64,000 nucleotides of DNA from Vagococcus entomophilus (GTDB taxonomy: Bacteria > Bacillota > Bacilli > Lactobacillales > Vagococcaceae): assembly GCF_003987595.1 (NCBI RefSeq), contig NZ_NGJZ01000002.1:124001-188000 (forward strand), given 5' to 3'. The stretch's first letter is position 1, and the number at the start of each line of letters is the position of its first letter. The position numbers and the translations under genes were made by a program. Shown here in pieces: positions 27,968 to 37,181 of this stretch. Below the pieces are notes generated by a model that worked only from the letters and a program-made list of their open reading frames with translations, had not been told where the DNA came from and did not search any database.

Positions 27968-28225
27968 TTGAAGAAAAAAGCATATAGAAATACACCAGCA
28001 TTTGCTTTTTTAGCTTGGGGTTCATTTGCGTTCTTTGTTATGTTGATGTTGATTGGCTTGTATACGCTAAAAGAACCGTTGATGGTCAAAGGCTATTATT
28101 TAATGGGATCAGTGGGATTAATTTCTTCGGCATTTACGTTATCTAAGGTTATAAGAGATAATCAAGAAGATGAAGAGCGTTATAACCAAATGTTTAGAGC
28201 ATTACCAGAAAAAGAAAGAGGTTAA
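27968..28225 (+). CDS. YiaA/YiaB-type two-helix membrane protein
   Basis: About 85 residues with two membrane helices and the YiaA/B domain signature near the start (YRNTPAFAFLAWGSFAFF) and in the second helix (KGYYLMGSVGLISSAFTL). It ends in a charged cytoplasmic tail (RDNQEDEERYNQMF). Function of the family is unknown. TTG 27968 is preferred, since AGAGG at 27956-27960 sits 7 bases ahead; ATG 27950 would make the protein 6 residues longer but has no ribosome site. Monocistronic. Confidence 0.75.
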   Translation: MKKKAYRNTPAFAFLAWGSFAFFVMLMLIGLYTLKEPLMVKGYYLMGSVGLISSAFTLSKVIRDNQEDEERYNQMFRALPEKERG

Positions 28226-28432
28226 AGAAAAGGCTTGAGTAATGGGTGTGATTAGAATGAGCTTATTGTATTAGCTTTCTTCTAAAAATTTCATCCTTTT
28301 TAGAAAAAACATAGAAAAAAAACATTTTTTTTACTACAGTGAAACAGTTTTTGTAAGATAATATCTTATGTAAGAATAATAACATTAAAAAAAAAGCAAT
28401 TATTCACCAAATAATAAAAAGGAATGTGAAAG

Positions 28433-28942
28433 ATGAAAAAGACGTTAGCGACAGGATTGGGAATCATGGTAATTTGTATTGGTGGGTTGGTGGGTTGTTC
28501 TAAAGAAGAAAAACATAAATATTCTATAAATACGTCTTCTGGAATGAAAACAGAAATGACGTTCACAGTAAAAGGTGACCAAGTGGAAAAGCAAGTAGGA
28601 AAATCTACTATTAAAGAAGAAGAGTTATTTAAAAGTCAGGGAGTAGATCTCAATTCATTGACAAAAGAACAAAAAAAGATTGCTTCAGAGGCTGTTGAGA
28701 AGAAGATGAAGGATGCAGTGAAAAACGTTCAAAATATTAAAGGGTATTCAGATAAAGTAACCGTGAAGGATGGTGTGGTTGTTGAAACTGTGACAGTAGA
28801 TTATTCTAAAGCTAGTGTGAAAGAAATAGCGAATAAAGTCAGTACTTTTACAGCCGATTCTTCAGCAAAGAAATCAAACAAAGTAAGTTGGAAAAAAACA
28901 AAAAAATTATTAGAAAAACAAAATGCTAAAGAAATAAAATAA
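28433..28942 (+). CDS. DUF1307 (YehR-like) lipoprotein
   Basis: 169 residues: lipoprotein signal with lipobox LVGC (Cys22), then a soluble domain matching the DUF1307/YehR pattern (KTEMTFTVKGDQVEKQ, LTKEQKKIASEAVEKKMKD, VTVDYSKASVKEIANKV). Lipid-anchored outside the membrane; family function unknown. RBS AAGGAATG. It is followed at 41 bases by another lipoprotein gene, with no terminator seen between them, so they may share a transcript. Confidence 0.78.
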   Translation: MKKTLATGLGIMVICIGGLVGCSKEEKHKYSINTSSGMKTEMTFTVKGDQVEKQVGKSTIKEEELFKSQGVDLNSLTKEQKKIASEAVEKKMKDAVKNVQNIKGYSDKVTVKDGVVVETVTVDYSKASVKEIANKVSTFTADSSAKKSNKVSWKKTKKLLEKQNAKEIK

Positions 28943-28983
28943 TAAAAATACAGCCGCTTTAGATAGACGAAAGAGAGAAAAAA

Positions 28984-30087
28984 ATGTTTAAATCAAAAAA
29001 GATAATGATTGGGCTAGCTTGTATTAGTTTATCGATAATGTTACTTAGTGGATGTGGGAAACATCCTAAAAAAGAAATGATCGAAGCCTATCAAGAGATG
29101 ACCAAGTCAAATGCTGTAAGCTTTAAAATTACAGTACCAAAATTTTCAATGGAAACTACAACAGAAGCCAATGAACAAGCAAAAGCTTATTCTTCCATAA
29201 TTAATACACAATTAAAAGCGGTAAAAGTAACCGGAGAAACATTGAAATCAGGGAATAAAGAGCAAGCCAATATGGACATTGAATTTTATGGGCAAAAAAT
29301 TCCGTTTGAAGTGAAAACAACAGATAAAAAAGGTTATCTATCACTCAAATCGCTACAAAAGGTTTTTGATATTGCAACTACCTTTAAACCAGATTTGAAA
29401 AATCAAGTTGATACAACTAGCTTAAAAATCATTTCTACTAAATACTTAATGTTAGATTTGAAAAATGGAGCTACTGCATCAAAAAATAGTAAAAAAGTAG
29501 CAGAAATCATTAATTCTAGTATGAAAAGCTATGTCAATCAATTAGATGAAAAGAGATTTAAAGAAAAAGATGATATAATTAGTATTACTTTTACAAAATC
29601 AGATATGAAAAAAATCGTAGTGGATGTGAGCAAAAAATTATCAAAAGAAAAAAACTTGGGAATAGAGAAAATTTCAGGTCGTGAATTTGATAAAGATACA
29701 AAAGAGTTAAAGAAGTTCAATCTCAAAGTTCAGTACAACAAAAAGAAAAAAGTTTGGACAGTTTACAATGATGCGAAGGCAGAAGCAAGCCAAGAGGGAA
29801 TCTTTAACTATGAACTCAAATATGTATTTACTCCAAAAAATAGTAAAAATATAGAGATAAAGCTTCCTTCAAAAGAGAACTCTTTAACCGACTCAGAGGC
29901 AACAGTATTGATTGAAAAAATCATGTCTTCTCCCAGACTATCGGATGATGACTTTAATAAATTACTTGAGAAAGTAAAAGAGAATAAAGCCTCTATTAAT
30001 GAGGAAAGTAAAACTTCGATTTTAAAAGAATATAAAGCGTATCTTACAGAAGCACAGTACAATCAATTAGCAACTGCATTAAAATAA
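28984..30087 (+). CDS. Lipoprotein, paralogue of 32330-33427
   Basis: A 367-residue lipoprotein with lipobox LSGC near residue 24 and a large soluble domain rich in alternating Lys/Glu. It is a clear paralogue of the lipoprotein at 32330; shared blocks include KKEMIEAYQEM, IINTQLKA, IEFYGQKIP, DEKRFKEKD and a similar C-terminal end. The fold looks like LolA/LppX-type shells (long curved sheet with lipid or peptide binding), but that is a guess from strand pattern. Function unknown. Followed by a terminator. Confidence 0.75.
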   Translation: MFKSKKIMIGLACISLSIMLLSGCGKHPKKEMIEAYQEMTKSNAVSFKITVPKFSMETTTEANEQAKAYSSIINTQLKAVKVTGETLKSGNKEQANMDIEFYGQKIPFEVKTTDKKGYLSLKSLQKVFDIATTFKPDLKNQVDTTSLKIISTKYLMLDLKNGATASKNSKKVAEIINSSMKSYVNQLDEKRFKEKDDIISITFTKSDMKKIVVDVSKKLSKEKNLGIEKISGREFDKDTKELKKFNLKVQYNKKKKVWTVYNDAKAEASQEGIFNYELKYVFTPKNSKNIEIKLPSKENSLTDSEATVLIEKIMSSPRLSDDDFNKLLEKVKENKASINEESKTSILKEYKAYLTEAQYNQLATALK

Positions 30088-30094
30088 TGGCTAA

Positions 30095-30128
30095 AAATCT
30101 CCTACAAGAAACTTTGTGGGAGTTTTTC
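30095..30128 (+). terminator. Terminator after the first lipoprotein
   Basis: Stem around CTCCTACAAG / CTTTGTGGGAG (30099-30108 with 30112-30122), including G-T pairs, followed by T5. Confidence 0.7.
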
Positions 30129-30162
30129 TTTCAGTCGTTTTTTGAGATAGAAGGAGATAAAA

Positions 30163-31942
30163 GTGGCGATGATAAAACATCTTGTTAAAATTGTGGAGGG
30201 GCACTCAAACATATAAAAGGTCCTTTATATCAATGTACATACTGTGATACCTACTACGAAATGTTTGACAATAAACCTGTTTATATTGAAAATTACTATG
30301 AAGGAAAAGGGAAGAAACAAAAAAAACGGAAGGCTGAGGAAATAAAATGGAACGTAAAAAGTTTGTTTAGTTTTTTAGGAATTCTGCTGGTAGTAGGGAT
30401 AATCAATTTTATTCCCTTTTTTTTACTTTTCCTCACGTCAAACTAGATATTTCTAAAAATGAGAGAGTAGCTCCTAAATCTGAAATTGTGAAGGAGTTTA
30501 GTCAGTATGTTCGCCAAAAAGAGCATAAGAAAATTTCTGATATTAAATATTTACGTATGGAAAAAATGAGGTTTCATCGATAATTATTTTTCACTATTAT
30601 TATCAAGAAATCCCTGAAGATGGAAATGTAGGAGGATATGGAAAGCAGACGAAGACGTATGTGAATGATTTAGAGGATAAGAAGATTGATAAAAAAATTT
30701 TCAATCTTTTAAGCAACTACAATATTTAGATTTGAGACAAATATCAGATTATCAAAATATACATCTCAATATTTGTTTGAAATCTTTAAAACAGTTACGC
30801 TATTAAAAAGGAACTTTTTGGGGAAAATTTTCGGATTTTAAAGATAAATTTATAATAAAAAAATATAAAGGGACTAGGAGGAGATCTATATGCGAATGAG
30901 GATATTCAATCATTGGCTGCCTATCCCTATTTGCAAAATTTGCAAATAGATTATGCTAGTGATCGCATTACAAATAAGAATATTGCCAAGTTAAGATTTT
31001 TGCCAATTAAACAGCTAAATTTATCTGGCTTTGTAAATAGAAGTGATTATGATTGGATAGCAAGTATGTCCACTTTATTGGATGTATCTCTGGGTTCTTT
31101 ACACGTTAAAAATCGGAATTTTTTCCACACTTAGTAACTTACACAGCGTAAAACTTTCGAGTGATGATTTAAAATTTTTGCAATTTGTAAAGAATATGCC
31201 AGAATTATCAGTACTGAAGATAGAAAAAAATCAAATTATGGATTTTTCCCCCTTAATGAATAAAACTACATTAATTGATTTATCCATTGATTTGGCTTCT
31301 ACTAAAAGTAAAGAAAAAATAACAGCAATAGATACATTGAAAAATTTACAAGTGCTTAAACTAACTGGAAATGGGGAATATGATATCTCACTTAGCCACT
31401 TGAATGCATTAAAAGCTTTAGTAGTAGACGAGTATTGGCAAACGGATAAGTTTAAAATATCAGATTGTCCTTTTTTACATCATTTATCAGTATCTGGAGA
31501 TTTGTACAAAGTCTTATTTAATTCAACGCAAAAGCTACATAAATTAGATGTTAGTTCACAGATGCTGACAGACTCATTTTACCAAGAGTTACAACATGTC
31601 AAAATTTTAGAATTACGAGATTGCCGGGTGTATCAGACAAAAGCAATCAGTCGTACGACATTAGAAGATCTAGTGATAGAAGATAGCACTTTAGAGTCAG
31701 ATTTGCCAAGTTTGTTAGCTGCCTCTCCTAGTCTGAAGACGATTAAAATTGTGAATAGTAATCTAGATAATGTAGTAATATTTAAAAAATTTCGACAGTT
31801 GAGTGAACTGGATATTCAGAAAAACAGTGTAGAGTCTATCTCGGAATTGAATGATTTGTCTCAGTTTAAAGTACTGACAATTACAGATAACCCAGTTACG
31901 GATAGCGCAGCACTAAATAAGAAGGTTGTGGTATTTAACTAG
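30163..31942 (+). pseudogene. Zinc-ribbon / transmembrane / LRR protein, multiply disrupted
   Basis: A ribosome site (AGAAGGAG, 30149-30156) and GTG 30163 begin a gene that is broken at least five times. A zinc ribbon (CxNCGG then CTYCDTYYE) is cut by TAA at 30186-30188. A membrane helix (SLFSFLGILLVVGIINF) ends in a shift and stop near 30444. Further frame changes lie near 30583 and 30700. Leucine-rich repeats follow from about 30700; they lose frame at a T6 run (31119-31124), where five T would restore it, and continue open to 31942 (LKIEKNQIMDFSPLMN, LKLTGNG). Originally about 590 residues: zinc ribbon inside, helix, LRR outside. No function can now be expected. Confidence 0.8.
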
Positions 31943-31961
31943 TTTTGAAGTATAAGGAAAT

Positions 31962-32003
31962 ATTGATTCAAAAACTTGAAAAGAGTTTTGAGTCAATTTT
32001 TTT
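31962..32003 (+). terminator. Terminator after the LRR pseudogene
   Basis: Stem 31962-31976 with 31984-31997 (ATTGATTCAAAAACT against AGTTTTGAGTCAAT, one bulge) followed by seven T. It survives although the gene is dead. The rest of the gap to 32329 holds a TATAAT at 32115-32120 and a hairpin (32252-32261 with 32269-32278) in what would be the leader of the next gene. Confidence 0.75.
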
Positions 32004-32329
32004 ATTGAATGGATTTATAAAATCTGGGTTAGTGTTTGGAAATCGTGAGCATAACCTTTTCTTTATATTTAAAATTTAAATAAAAATTGAAACAAATAAT
32101 AACACAAAATAATGTATAATAACTGTATAGGTTTTTAATGATGCCAATTATCTGTAAAATAGTAAGACAAAACGTTTAATAGATAAGGCTGATAGACACA
32201 AAAAACTAAAAAATGAAAGTCGGGTTCTATTCGTAACAAAACAACTGAATGAAATGTAATGACTAGTGCATTACATTTTAAAATTCATAGAATATAAAGT
32301 TGTTGAGTAAAAATGAAGAGGAGAGAAAA

Positions 32330-33427
32330 ATGAGTATAAGTAAAAAGTTAGGGTCAGTAGTGGTAGCAGTAAGTATGGTAATGATTCTTTTTACCGGTTG
32401 TGGGAAGAATACAAAAAAAGAGATGGTTGAAGCGTATCAAGAAATGCAAAAGGCAAGTCAAGTAGATTATACTGTGACGGTACCAAAGTTTGATTTAAAA
32501 ACAACAGGTCAAGACAGCGATCAAGTAGCAGCCTACATGAAAATTATTAATACACAACTAAATTCTTTTAAAGTATCTGGAAGTACGATAAAGTCTGGTA
32601 AGACGACGCAAACTGATGTCAACATAGAATTTTATGGACAAAAAATTCCAGTTACAGTGAAAGCAAACGATTCTACAGCCTATGTGTCACTTCAATCAAT
32701 TGAAAAGATTATGCAATTAGTTGTGGCATTTAAGCCAGAATTAGCCGGTCAACTGGATGAAGCCGAACTAAAAGAGCTTTCTAAGCAATATGTTGAAATG
32801 ACACCAGAATCCAGCTCAAAATCAGAACAACAAAACGCACAAAAAATGGTTAAGCTTGCTACGGAAAGTTTAGTAGCGTATTTCCAAAAAATGGATGAAA
32901 AACGTTTTACTGAAAAAGATAAAGTTCTTTCGGTTACGTTAAAAAAGAATGATTTGACTAGTATTCTAAGTGATTTGAATCAACGTTTAGCCAAAGAAGC
33001 AGGTAGCGAAAAAATTTCGAGTAGTGAAATGGAAAAAAGCTTGAAAGATATTAAATCTTTTGATTTAAAAGCGGAGTACAATAAGGATAAAAAAGTTTGG
33101 ACATTTATAAATGATACAGCAATAGCTGTGGAAGGTTCAGGAACAGCTAGTTTCGAAATGAACTATAAAGTCACACCAAAAAATATAAAAAATGTAAAAA
33201 TTGATTTGCCTAAAAAAGAAAATATTCTTTCAGAATCAGAGGCAAAAACAGTAGTAGAAGATTTATTTTCACAACATTTATCAGATGACGATTTTAATGA
33301 ATTAATGCAACAAGTGACAACAAACAAAGATTTACTAGATGAAAATGCTAAAACGAATCTTTTAACAACCTACAAAGATTATTTGTCTGAACAGCAATAT
33401 CAAGAATTAGAAAAAGCATTAAAATAA
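32330..33427 (+). CDS. Lipoprotein, paralogue of 28984-30087
   Basis: About 365 residues; lipobox FTGC near residue 23 and a large soluble domain. It is paralogous along its whole length to the lipoprotein at 28984, down to the ending (YLSEQQYQELEKALK). Start ATG 32330 follows GAGGAGAG; an in-frame TTG at 32300 would add a charged stretch before the signal peptide and is rejected. The mRNA would have a leader of about 200 bases with a hairpin. Function unknown; the LRR pseudogene lies between the two copies. Confidence 0.75.
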   Translation: MSISKKLGSVVVAVSMVMILFTGCGKNTKKEMVEAYQEMQKASQVDYTVTVPKFDLKTTGQDSDQVAAYMKIINTQLNSFKVSGSTIKSGKTTQTDVNIEFYGQKIPVTVKANDSTAYVSLQSIEKIMQLVVAFKPELAGQLDEAELKELSKQYVEMTPESSSKSEQQNAQKMVKLATESLVAYFQKMDEKRFTEKDKVLSVTLKKNDLTSILSDLNQRLAKEAGSEKISSSEMEKSLKDIKSFDLKAEYNKDKKVWTFINDTAIAVEGSGTASFEMNYKVTPKNIKNVKIDLPKKENILSESEAKTVVEDLFSQHLSDDDFNELMQQVTTNKDLLDENAKTNLLTTYKDYLSEQQYQELEKALK

Positions 33428-33453
33428 GTTGGAAATTATCTTGAAAGATAACT

Positions 33454-33505
33454 AAAAAAAGGGTGTGAAACAAAAGCAAATGCTGTTTTTGTTCCACACC
33501 TTTTT
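33454..33505. terminator. Bidirectional terminator between converging genes
   Basis: A long A/T-flanked stem (33454-33478 with 33481-33505, a few mismatches) with core GGTGTG-AACAAAA. It overlaps the stop of the minus-strand pseudouridine synthase gene and serves both sides. Confidence 0.85.
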
Positions 33506-34367
33506 ATGGTTTGAATAAAGAATTTTGAGAGTTGATCTGTAATTTTTCCCCAGTAAATGGATGGGTGAAGCAGAGTGTGTCTGCATGAAGCATTAAACGC
33601 GGGCTTTCTTCAGGATGCAGGTGATAGAGTGTATCGCCCAGTATCGGATGACCGACACTAGATAGATGAACACGTATTTGGTGTGTTCGCCCTGTTTCAA
33701 GTTCACATAGAATTTGTGCGTGTGTGTGTGTCTGCTTAAGCACGGTGATGTGTGTGCAAGCTGTTTTACCACTGCGTTCATCAATACAGTACTTACGCCG
33801 ATCGTGCCTATTTCGACCGATTTTTTTTCTAATGGTGAGCGTCTTTTCTGAGAGTTGCCCTGCTACGATTGCTTGGTAACGTCTTGTAATCTGCTTTCTT
33901 TCAAGCATTTGGCAAAGTATTGGCAGTACAACAGGATTTTTTGCGAATAAAATGACGCCACTTGTCTCTTGGTCAATTCGATGTACGACGTAAGGAACAT
34001 GATGTGTTTGAATTAAATAAGCGGCTAAATGATTGAGGAGAGTGTCTGTTTCACCTGAGCTATTAGGATGTGTCTTTATGCCAGTGGGTTTATCGACGAC
34101 AATTAAGTGCTCATCTTCATATAACACATTAATTTTTTTTTCATCTCCTAAAAGAATAGTAGGAAGAGGATAATCCGTATCTTCAAATTTAAGTGTCACG
34201 ATGTCGCTTGGATGTACGATTTGTGAAAAGATAGCGGGGTGTTGATTGACCCAAACATTTTTGCGCATTCGTAAAAAGTGTCGAGTTTTTCTAGGGATTA
34301 GCCACTGCTTCTCTAGTAGAGATGATAGACTTTGAGCTTGAACATCTTTAGGAATTTGAATCGTCAT
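33504..34367 (-). CDS. RluA-family pseudouridine synthase
   Basis: About 287 residues. RluA-type catalytic domain with the active-site Asp in VVHRIDQETSGVILFAKN, plus GRTHQIRVHLSSVGHPILGD near the C-terminus. An N-terminal S4-like segment (about 10-60) is present. It modifies uridines in rRNA or tRNA; the exact target is not readable. The start is ATG 34367 or the in-frame TTG at 34373, which sits better behind GGAGAGG; a longer start at 34424 would cover the ribosome site. Convergent with the lipoprotein gene. Confidence 0.88.
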   Translation of the reverse strand: MTIQIPKDVQAQSLSSLLEKQWLIPRKTRHFLRMRKNVWVNQHPAIFSQIVHPSDIVTLKFEDTDYPLPTILLGDEKKINVLYEDEHLIVVDKPTGIKTHPNSSGETDTLLNHLAAYLIQTHHVPYVVHRIDQETSGVILFAKNPVVLPILCQMLERKQITRRYQAIVAGQLSEKTLTIRKKIGRNRHDRRKYCIDERSGKTACTHITVLKQTHTHAQILCELETGRTHQIRVHLSSVGHPILGDTLYHLHPEESPRLMLHADTLCFTHPFTGEKLQINSQNSLFKP

Positions 34368-34559
34368 TTCCAAATGAAACCTCTCCTTTTTCCAAATAAA
34401 AAATTTTCTTAAGAATTGTAACACAGAATCTTTAAATTTTCATGCTAAACTAGTACAAGTCTTGCGTGTGATTCCGTCTTGAGAAGGATAGTAAGTCTGG
34501 AAGAATATGGTAAAATAAGGATATAAAAAAATGAAGCCTAAATTGAAGAGGGAAAATAA

Positions 34560-36704
34560 ATGGATACGATAAAAAAAATAGCAAGCTGGATTTTACAGCA
34601 ATTGCAAAAATTTTGGATAGGGTGCAAGCCATATCTTCAAAGTCTAAGACAAAAGCAAAAACGGATTTGGAAAAAATATCAAATTAATAAAATTATATTG
34701 CTTACGATGCTCATCGTCGTTCTGGTTACGAGTATTTATCTTTTTTATTTGGCTAAAAGTGCCAATGTAGAGACGTTGAAGTCTGGTCTTTCTGAGGCAA
34801 CGGTCATCTATGATAAAGACGGAGATAAGGCAGGCAATCTTTCTGCTTATGGTCAAAAAGGAACCTTTGTATCCTTAAATAAAATTTCGACTAATTTACA
34901 AAATGCAGTCGTCTCCACCGAAGATAAACGATTTTATGAGCATGGTGCAGTTGATATTCGTGGGATTGGCCGGGCGATATTAGGAATTGTGACAGCTGGA
35001 CATATTACAGGCGGTGGGAGCACGATTACGCAACAACTTGCGAAAAATGCGTACTTAACTCAAAAGCAAACATTTGACCGAAAAGCACGCGAACTCTTTT
35101 TAGCAATTGAAATTGAAAAAAAATACTCTAAAAAAGAAATATTAGAGATGTATCTCAACAAATCCTATTTTGGCAATGGCGTTTGGGGGGTAGAAGATGC
35201 TGCTCACCGTTATTTTGGCAAAAGTGCAGCTAATGTGACGGTTAGTGAGGCGGCGACACTCGCGGGGATGCTCAAAGGTCCAGGAATCTATAATCCAATA
35301 GATCACATGGACAATGCGCTTGCAAGAAGAAATACTGTCCTACAGCTGATGAAAGATAACGAAAAAATCACAGCAGAGCAACAAAACCAAGCTAAAGCAA
35401 GCACCATTCAATTGGCAGATGACTACAGTAATTCAATTGAGACCAGCAAATATCCCTATTACTTTGATGCTGTTGTAAATGAAGCCATTTCGAAACATGG
35501 GATTTCAGAACAAGATATCTTAAACAATGGATATAAAATTTATACGACCTTAGATCAAAACTATCAAAAATCAATGGAAACCTCGTTTGCAAATTCTAAC
35601 TTATTTCCACCAAATGCAGCAGATGGGACGCTGGTCCAAGGAGCCTCTATAGCGATTAATCCAAAAACAGGTGGTGTTATGGCTACGGTTGGAGGCAGAG
35701 GAACTCATGTCTTTAGAGGGTGGAATCGGGCGATTGACTCTGCTCGTTCCCCAGGTTCTACCATGAAACCGTTAGCTGTTTATACACCAGCACTAGAGGC
35801 AGGGTATGATCCAGACTCTGTTTTAAAAGATGAGGCACTTTCTTACTATAATGTTCAAAACTACAGTAAAACGTATAGCGGAGAGGTGCCGATGTACCAA
35901 GCGGTTGCGCAAAGCTTAAATGCGCCAGCAGTCTGGTTATTAAATGAGATTGGCTTGAATAAAGGGGTATCCAAAGTAGAAAAATTTGGCATCTCTCTTG
36001 AAAAAAATGACCATTACCTTGGACTCGCACTTGGAGGGATGACCAAGGGAACCTCGCCACTTAAAATGGCCAGTGCCTATACGGTTTTTGCCAATCAGGG
36101 CGTGAAAAAAGAGACGCATTTTATTCGGAAAATTGTAGATTCTAGCGGGGCGGTTATTTATGATGATGGAAACGGCAGTGATGTCAACGCCACACAAGTG
36201 ACTACAGCGAGTGTCGCAAATAAAATGACGAGCATGCTTCAAGGAGTCTTCAGTACGGGAACAGGTGTAAATGCGAAGCCATATGGGTATCAGATGGCAG
36301 GAAAGACCGGAACGACTGAAAATGGAGATGGCGGTACAAATGCTAATGATCAATGGATTATTGGTTATACGCCAGATGTTGTGATCACGACTTGGATTGG
36401 TTTTGATGAGAGTAGCGCGACACACTATCTTACTGGGAGCAGTGGTACAGGCGTATCCACTTTATTTAAAGATGAAGCGTCGGGGATTTTGGCAAACTCT
36501 CCTAAGACAAAATTCTCTGTTAAAGATGTCAGCCAAGAACAAGCAACTAAAAAAACAGAAGAAGAAAGTCAAGATAGCGACTCGAATGGTTTGCAAAAAA
36601 CAGTCGAAGATATTGGTGGAAAAGTGAAAGAAGGAGCCGAGTACTGGGGCGGTAAAATTAAAGAGGGTGCCAGCAATGCATGGAAGTCGATTTTTGGGAA
36701 TTAA
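34560..36704 (+). CDS. pbp2A: Class A penicillin-binding protein (PBP2A type)
   Basis: 714 residues, membrane-anchored by one helix (about 44-66). The glycosyltransferase domain (about 80-260) has EDKRFYEHGAVD, GGSTITQQLAKN and KKEILEMYLNKSYFGNG. The transpeptidase domain (about 330-640) has SPGSTMKP with the acylated Ser near 397, SLNAPAVW, and AGKTGTTENG near 580. It polymerises and cross-links peptidoglycan outside the membrane. The C-terminal tail is acidic then Gly/Lys-rich (VKEGAEYWGGKIKEG). The symbol follows enterococcal usage for this size and layout; pbpZ is the same type. Monocistronic. Confidence 0.92.
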   Translation: MDTIKKIASWILQQLQKFWIGCKPYLQSLRQKQKRIWKKYQINKIILLTMLIVVLVTSIYLFYLAKSANVETLKSGLSEATVIYDKDGDKAGNLSAYGQKGTFVSLNKISTNLQNAVVSTEDKRFYEHGAVDIRGIGRAILGIVTAGHITGGGSTITQQLAKNAYLTQKQTFDRKARELFLAIEIEKKYSKKEILEMYLNKSYFGNGVWGVEDAAHRYFGKSAANVTVSEAATLAGMLKGPGIYNPIDHMDNALARRNTVLQLMKDNEKITAEQQNQAKASTIQLADDYSNSIETSKYPYYFDAVVNEAISKHGISEQDILNNGYKIYTTLDQNYQKSMETSFANSNLFPPNAADGTLVQGASIAINPKTGGVMATVGGRGTHVFRGWNRAIDSARSPGSTMKPLAVYTPALEAGYDPDSVLKDEALSYYNVQNYSKTYSGEVPMYQAVAQSLNAPAVWLLNEIGLNKGVSKVEKFGISLEKNDHYLGLALGGMTKGTSPLKMASAYTVFANQGVKKETHFIRKIVDSSGAVIYDDGNGSDVNATQVTTASVANKMTSMLQGVFSTGTGVNAKPYGYQMAGKTGTTENGDGGTNANDQWIIGYTPDVVITTWIGFDESSATHYLTGSSGTGVSTLFKDEASGILANSPKTKFSVKDVSQEQATKKTEEESQDSDSNGLQKTVEDIGGKVKEGAEYWGGKIKEGASNAWKSIFGN

Positions 36705-36769
36705 AACGTATTCAAATATTCAAAAAGATGCTACAATAAAGGTTGAAATGATAGAAAAGAGGAATAAAC

Positions 36770-37114
36770 ATGACAGCAAATATTTATGATAGCGCCAATC
36801 AAATCGAAAAAGAAATCCGCCAATTACCAGAGTTTCTTGCACTAGAAGAAGCTTTTGCAAAAGTAAAAGAAGAAGAGGCAACGTATCAATTGTTTAAAGA
36901 ATTCCAAGCCTTTCAGCAAAGCTTACAACAAAAGCAAATGCAAGGAGAAGAATTTACAGAAGAAGATGGAAATCAAGCTCAAGCAATGGCAGAGAAAGTT
37001 CAAAAATCTGAAGTGATTAACCAATTGATGATAAAAGAGCAAGCCTTCAGCGTGATTTTAAATGATTTGAATAAAATTATTTTAAAACCAATTCAAGACT
37101 TGTATAATAATTAA
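36770..37114 (+). CDS. yheA: YlbF/YmcA-family protein (YheA-like)
   Basis: A 114-residue, all-helical cytoplasmic protein of the YlbF/YmcA/YheA (DUF964) family. Typical features are the N-terminal [21 protein letters not shown] and the Gln-rich middle ([17 protein letters not shown]). It precedes the yhaO-yhaN-yhaM genes as yheA does in Bacillaceae. Family members YlbF and YmcA act with RNase Y; a similar role here is inference. A terminator-like hairpin follows, so it may be only partly co-transcribed with yhaO. Confidence 0.85.
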   Translation: MTANIYDSANQIEKEIRQLPEFLALEEAFAKVKEEEATYQLFKEFQAFQQSLQQKQMQGEEFTEEDGNQAQAMAEKVQKSEVINQLMIKEQAFSVILNDLNKIILKPIQDLYNN

Positions 37115-37122
37115 TGAATAGA

Positions 37123-37154
37123 CAGCTTGCCAGTTTATGGTAAGCTGTTTTTAA
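37123..37154 (+). terminator. Terminator or attenuator between yheA and yhaO
   Basis: Stem 37123-37132 with 37140-37149 (one mismatch), 7-base loop, then TTTTTAAA. The next start follows 28 bases later with no clear promoter, so readthrough is likely. Confidence 0.7.
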
Positions 37155-37181
37155 ATCGAAAAAGAAAAAGGAGGAGAACAG

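Noticed and set aside
31082..31132. A separate gene starting at 31082
   Set aside because: It is the continuation of the broken LRR gene in another frame; the first 17 codons overlap the older frame and no ribosome site is present.
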